A stretch of DNA of 64,000 nt, from assembly GCA_046330075.1 (NCBI GenBank), contig JAXLTL010000002.1, positions 62,001 to 126,000 of the forward strand. Direction: 5' to 3'. The stretch is from JAJTFW01 sp046330075 (GTDB lineage Bacteria; Bacteroidota; Bacteroidia; AKYH767-A; OLB10). Positions 61,607 through 64,000 of the stretch are shown piece by piece (position 1 is the stretch's first letter; each line of letters begins with the position of its first letter). The position numbers and the translations under genes are program-made. The notes below the pieces were generated by a model. That model made no database searches and had not been told where the DNA came from. It was given only the letters and a program-made list of their open reading frames with translations.

Positions 61607-62800
61607 CTATGGCTGTGACAGCTCCTTCACCGCCAGCCAGGCCATGAGTCCCGCTCCGATCTGTAAAGCGTCTTCTTCAATGTCAAACGTAGGAGTGTGC
61701 ACCGAGGAGGTGATTCCTCTGGCTTCATTGCGGGTGCCAAGCCGGTAAAAGCAGGCGCTGGTTTGTTGTGAGAAGAAAGCAAAGTCTTCTGCAGCCATCC
61801 AGATGTCCAGGTCGAGTACATTTTCTTTCCCGAGGTATTCTTCCGCATTCCGGCGAGCCGATGCCGTTAGCACTTCGTCGTTGACCAGGGCAGGATATCC
61901 TTTTCTTATTTCAAACTCCAGGGTGCCTCCCATGGATTGTACGAGCTGATGCGCCAGCTCCAGCATGCGCTGATGGGCTTCTGTTCTCCATTTCTCGTCG
62001 AGGGTGCGGAACGTACCTTCAATGTACACTTCGTTGGGAATTACATTGGTGGCGCCGTTGGCGATGACCTTACCGAAGGAAAGTACACTTGGCATGGTTG
62101 GATTCGCAACACGGCTCACGATCTGCTGCATGGTTACGATCAGATGCGAGGTAATGAGGACAGGATCAATATTAAGATGTGGCATGGCACCGTGTCCGCC
62201 TTTGCCTTTCACGCGGAGATATAATTCGTCGGTGCTGGCCATGTAGATGCCACTGCGGAACCCGACTTTACCGGCCGGAATCAGCGGCATTACATGTTGT
62301 CCGAGAACACCTGCCGGCTTCGGATTCTCAAGTACTCCTTCTTTGATCATCATCGATGCTCCTCCGGGAAGTTTTTCTTCTCCGGGCTGAAACAGGAGTT
62401 TCACCGTACCTTCAAACTGATCTTTGAGTTGAAGCAAAATCTGCGCAGCGCCTAACAAAGAAGTAGTATGCACATCGTGGCCACAGGCATGCATCACGCC
62501 TTCGTTCCGGCTCTTGTACGGCACGTCGTTGGCTTCGGTGATCGGCAGCGCATCCATGTCGGCACGTAATGCGACAGCACGTTTGCCGGGATTTTTTCCT
62601 TCGATGATCCCAACCAGACCGGTTCCTGCTACCTTTTCCTGAAAGCGGATACCCATCTCCGTTAGTCGTGCTGCCACGTAGGCCGATGTTTCATATTCAT
62701 GAAACGAAAGTTCGGGGTGCATGTGCAGATGACGACGTGTGCTGACGAGGTCGTTTTGCAGGGTTGCGGCCAGAGCCTGAATCTGAGAAGCCTTGATCAT
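61607..62800 (-). CDS. M20-family amidohydrolase/peptidase
   Basis: This 397-aa zinc enzyme resembles amino-acid N-acyl hydrolases (hippuricase type). Metal and active-site motifs are HMHPELSFHEYET, LRADMDALPI, MHACGHDVHTTSLLGAA and LFQPGEEKLPGG. The dimer domain has GKGGHGAMPH, and SSVHTPTFDIEEDAL lies near the end. There is no signal peptide, so it is cytoplasmic. The substrate cannot be read from the sequence. Confidence 0.9.
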   Translation of the reverse strand: MIKASQIQALAATLQNDLVSTRRHLHMHPELSFHEYETSAYVAARLTEMGIRFQEKVAGTGLVGIIEGKNPGKRAVALRADMDALPITEANDVPYKSRNEGVMHACGHDVHTTSLLGAAQILLQLKDQFEGTVKLLFQPGEEKLPGGASMMIKEGVLENPKPAGVLGQHVMPLIPAGKVGFRSGIYMASTDELYLRVKGKGGHGAMPHLNIDPVLITSHLIVTMQQIVSRVANPTMPSVLSFGKVIANGATNVIPNEVYIEGTFRTLDEKWRTEAHQRMLELAHQLVQSMGGTLEFEIRKGYPALVNDEVLTASARRNAEEYLGKENVLDLDIWMAAEDFAFFSQQTSACFYRLGTRNEARGITSSVHTPTFDIEEDALQIGAGLMAWLAVKELSQP

Positions 62801-62839
62801 AGGCTCAAAGGTAGTACGTTCGGCGGGAATCAGAAAGCA

Positions 62840-64000
62840 TCAGAAGTCGAGACCGAGGGAGAAGTAGAAAATACGGTCCTGAATCTCACCATCGTCAACA
62901 CCCCAGGCCCAGTCGGCACGCAGGAAATAGCCCAGCACACGGCTGCGCAAGCCAAATCCGAAGCCGCCCACCAGAGGTTCTACCGTTTTGGTAACGGTGA
63001 TGGTGATCGGATTTCCTTCGTAATCCTTGCGGAAGAGCGCATTGTTTTTAGAATAAGGAGAGGAGCCGGTCCAGGCGGTGCCGATATCACCGAAACCAAT
63101 AATCTGGAAGTTCCGGATGAAATCAGAACGGATGGGCTTGTTGATGAGGTACTGGAAGATCGGCACACGCACTTCACTATTGATGAGCGCAAAACTGTTG
63201 CCGTTGCGGATGTTCTGAACGAAGCCGCGCATATTGGTGGCCAAAGCCTGAAAGGCATAGTTCTGCGAACGGTCTATTTGAATGTTGTAGTTGAAATTAT
63301 CGGTTGGCACAAAGGCATTGTCGGTGGAGCCGAGATAATAAATGAGTTTCTGTGTGCCAATCGATGTGCTGGCGGCAAACCGGTTTGCCCAGATGATCTG
63401 ACGGTGGAGCTTGAGGTAATGACGTACATCTGCACCGAAAACAGCAAGGTAGGAATTGTTCAGTTCCACTTCGCGGAATAGCTCGCCAAAAACTTTGTAG
63501 CGTAGTCCATTGTAGAGATTGAGCCCTGTGCTGACGGTGTTGTCGTATACGAGTTCTCCGCGCAGCGATCCCCAGTCCTGATAGGCATTCGGCAACAGCA
63601 GGTTGTATTGGTCGGTGCTGAGTGTAACGAGACGGTCGTGACGATAGGCGGCTGTTCCGCGCAGACTCATCAGGTCGTTGAACGGCCAGCTCACCTGATA
63701 TTTCAGTTCATGCGTGTGAATCTTGAAATAACTGAGCTGCGTAAAGTCTTCACGGGCCTGGCGGTAGAAAGAGATGCGCTTGTCAAGCCGGTGTTTGAGG
63801 TTTTCGTAGCTGACGTAATACTCGTTGGAATTCAGATTACCACTCAGACGGAATCCTCCTACAATACGATAGTCATCAAATAAATCGTTGATGCCGATTT
63901 TGAATAATGCGTTGAGTCCGGGATAGAAATAGACAGCACCACCGGTGTATGACTGATACGTTTCGTTGAGGAGGTTGTTGTCAAGCTGTGTCAATACATA
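62840..64000 (-). CDS. C-terminal outer-membrane barrel of a larger protein (cut by window edge)
   Basis: The frame is open to the right edge, so only the last 386 residues are seen. They form a long beta-barrel: YTGGAVYFYPGLNALFKIG, NSNEYYVSYENLKHRLDKRI, WGSLRGELVYDNTVSTGLNL, IGFGDIGTAWTGSSPYSKNN and VGGFGFGLRSRVLGYFLRAD, then WAWGVDDGEIQDRIFYFSLG, ending in DF. As far as I recall, this end is typical of large Bacteroidota proteins with a TolB/PD40-like propeller in front of an Omp85-like barrel. The missing part lies beyond 64000. Confidence 0.65.
   Translation of the reverse strand, partial: YVLTQLDNNLLNETYQSYTGGAVYFYPGLNALFKIGINDLFDDYRIVGGFRLSGNLNSNEYYVSYENLKHRLDKRISFYRQAREDFTQLSYFKIHTHELKYQVSWPFNDLMSLRGTAAYRHDRLVTLSTDQYNLLLPNAYQDWGSLRGELVYDNTVSTGLNLYNGLRYKVFGELFREVELNNSYLAVFGADVRHYLKLHRQIIWANRFAASTSIGTQKLIYYLGSTDNAFVPTDNFNYNIQIDRSQNYAFQALATNMRGFVQNIRNGNSFALINSEVRVPIFQYLINKPIRSDFIRNFQIIGFGDIGTAWTGSSPYSKNNALFRKDYEGNPITITVTKTVEPLVGGFGFGLRSRVLGYFLRADWAWGVDDGEIQDRIFYFSLGLDF

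Noticed and set aside
62699..63481. 260-aa plus-strand frame at the right end
   Set aside because: It is antisense to the M20 and barrel genes, both of which have clear family motifs.

Overview
The window is a chromosomal segment of a Bacteroidota bacterium, most likely a gliding or T9SS-using environmental lineage (Chitinophagia, Sphingobacteriia or Flavobacteriia type; I cannot place it further). The evidence is as follows. Three secreted proteins carry or resemble type IX secretion (T9SS) cargo, two of them very large. There is a GldB-like lipoprotein and three PorG/DUF6089 outer-membrane proteins. Promoters of the Bacteroidota form TTTG-N18-TAnnTTTG occur, for example at 991-1020 and 34131-34160. 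Shine-Dalgarno sequences are generally absent. PKD-repeat adhesins and DUF4476, DUF3667 and DUF898 families are present.

Layout. 1-2743: a GldB-like gene (cut by the window edge), a beta-barrel gene and nadE. 2748-5693: 2-oxoacid:ferredoxin oxidoreductase korB/korA. 5694-9481: an accessory, gene-poor stretch. It holds a DUF4476 secreted protein, an array of stem-loops with an invariant hexaloop, an inverted pair of 8-bp-repeat islands, a SET-domain protein and two tiny paralogous membrane peptides. 9482-18429: three secreted-protein genes on the plus strand, including a 2301-aa glycosidase/beta-helix chimera. 18430-31709, minus strand: a repeat island, mfd, a PorG-like protein, gpmI, a histidine kinase, a 1837-aa PKD protein and a small FN3-like protein. 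32005-40268: an unknown helical protein, a single-domain response regulator next to tRNA-Phe, then coaX, a FadL-like porin, lptC, a small membrane protein, a PpiD/SurA-type isomerase and a DUF3667 protein. 40347-51022, minus strand: murI and the envelope cluster CBS protein, TamA-like protein, nadK, two PorG-like proteins, uppS, bamA and two ompH/skp. 51142-64000: pdxJ, VOC protein, M48 protease, DUF898, serA, fbp, an Ig-like repeat T9SS protein, a Ser/Thr kinase, an M20 peptidase and the barrel end of a larger outer-membrane protein.

How the genes work together. The envelope cluster joins outer-membrane protein insertion (BamA, a TamA-like protein, Skp-like chaperones, a periplasmic isomerase, LptC) to T9SS parts and lipid-carrier synthesis (UppS). 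The secreted repeat proteins are plausible clients of that machinery. Central metabolism is represented by KorAB, GpmI, Fbp, SerA, PdxJ, CoaX, NadE and NadK.

The most unusual item is the array at 6010-6423. There are 14 copies of TTACGG, 13 of them the loop of a stem whose two arms change together. It lies in the apparent 3' untranslated region of the DUF4476 gene and ends in a terminator-like hairpin. The second is a pair of 30- and 33-residue membrane peptides sharing a promoter and leader. Several intergenic repeat islands (8-, 9- and 37-bp units with palindromes) also reach into start or stop codons of real genes.
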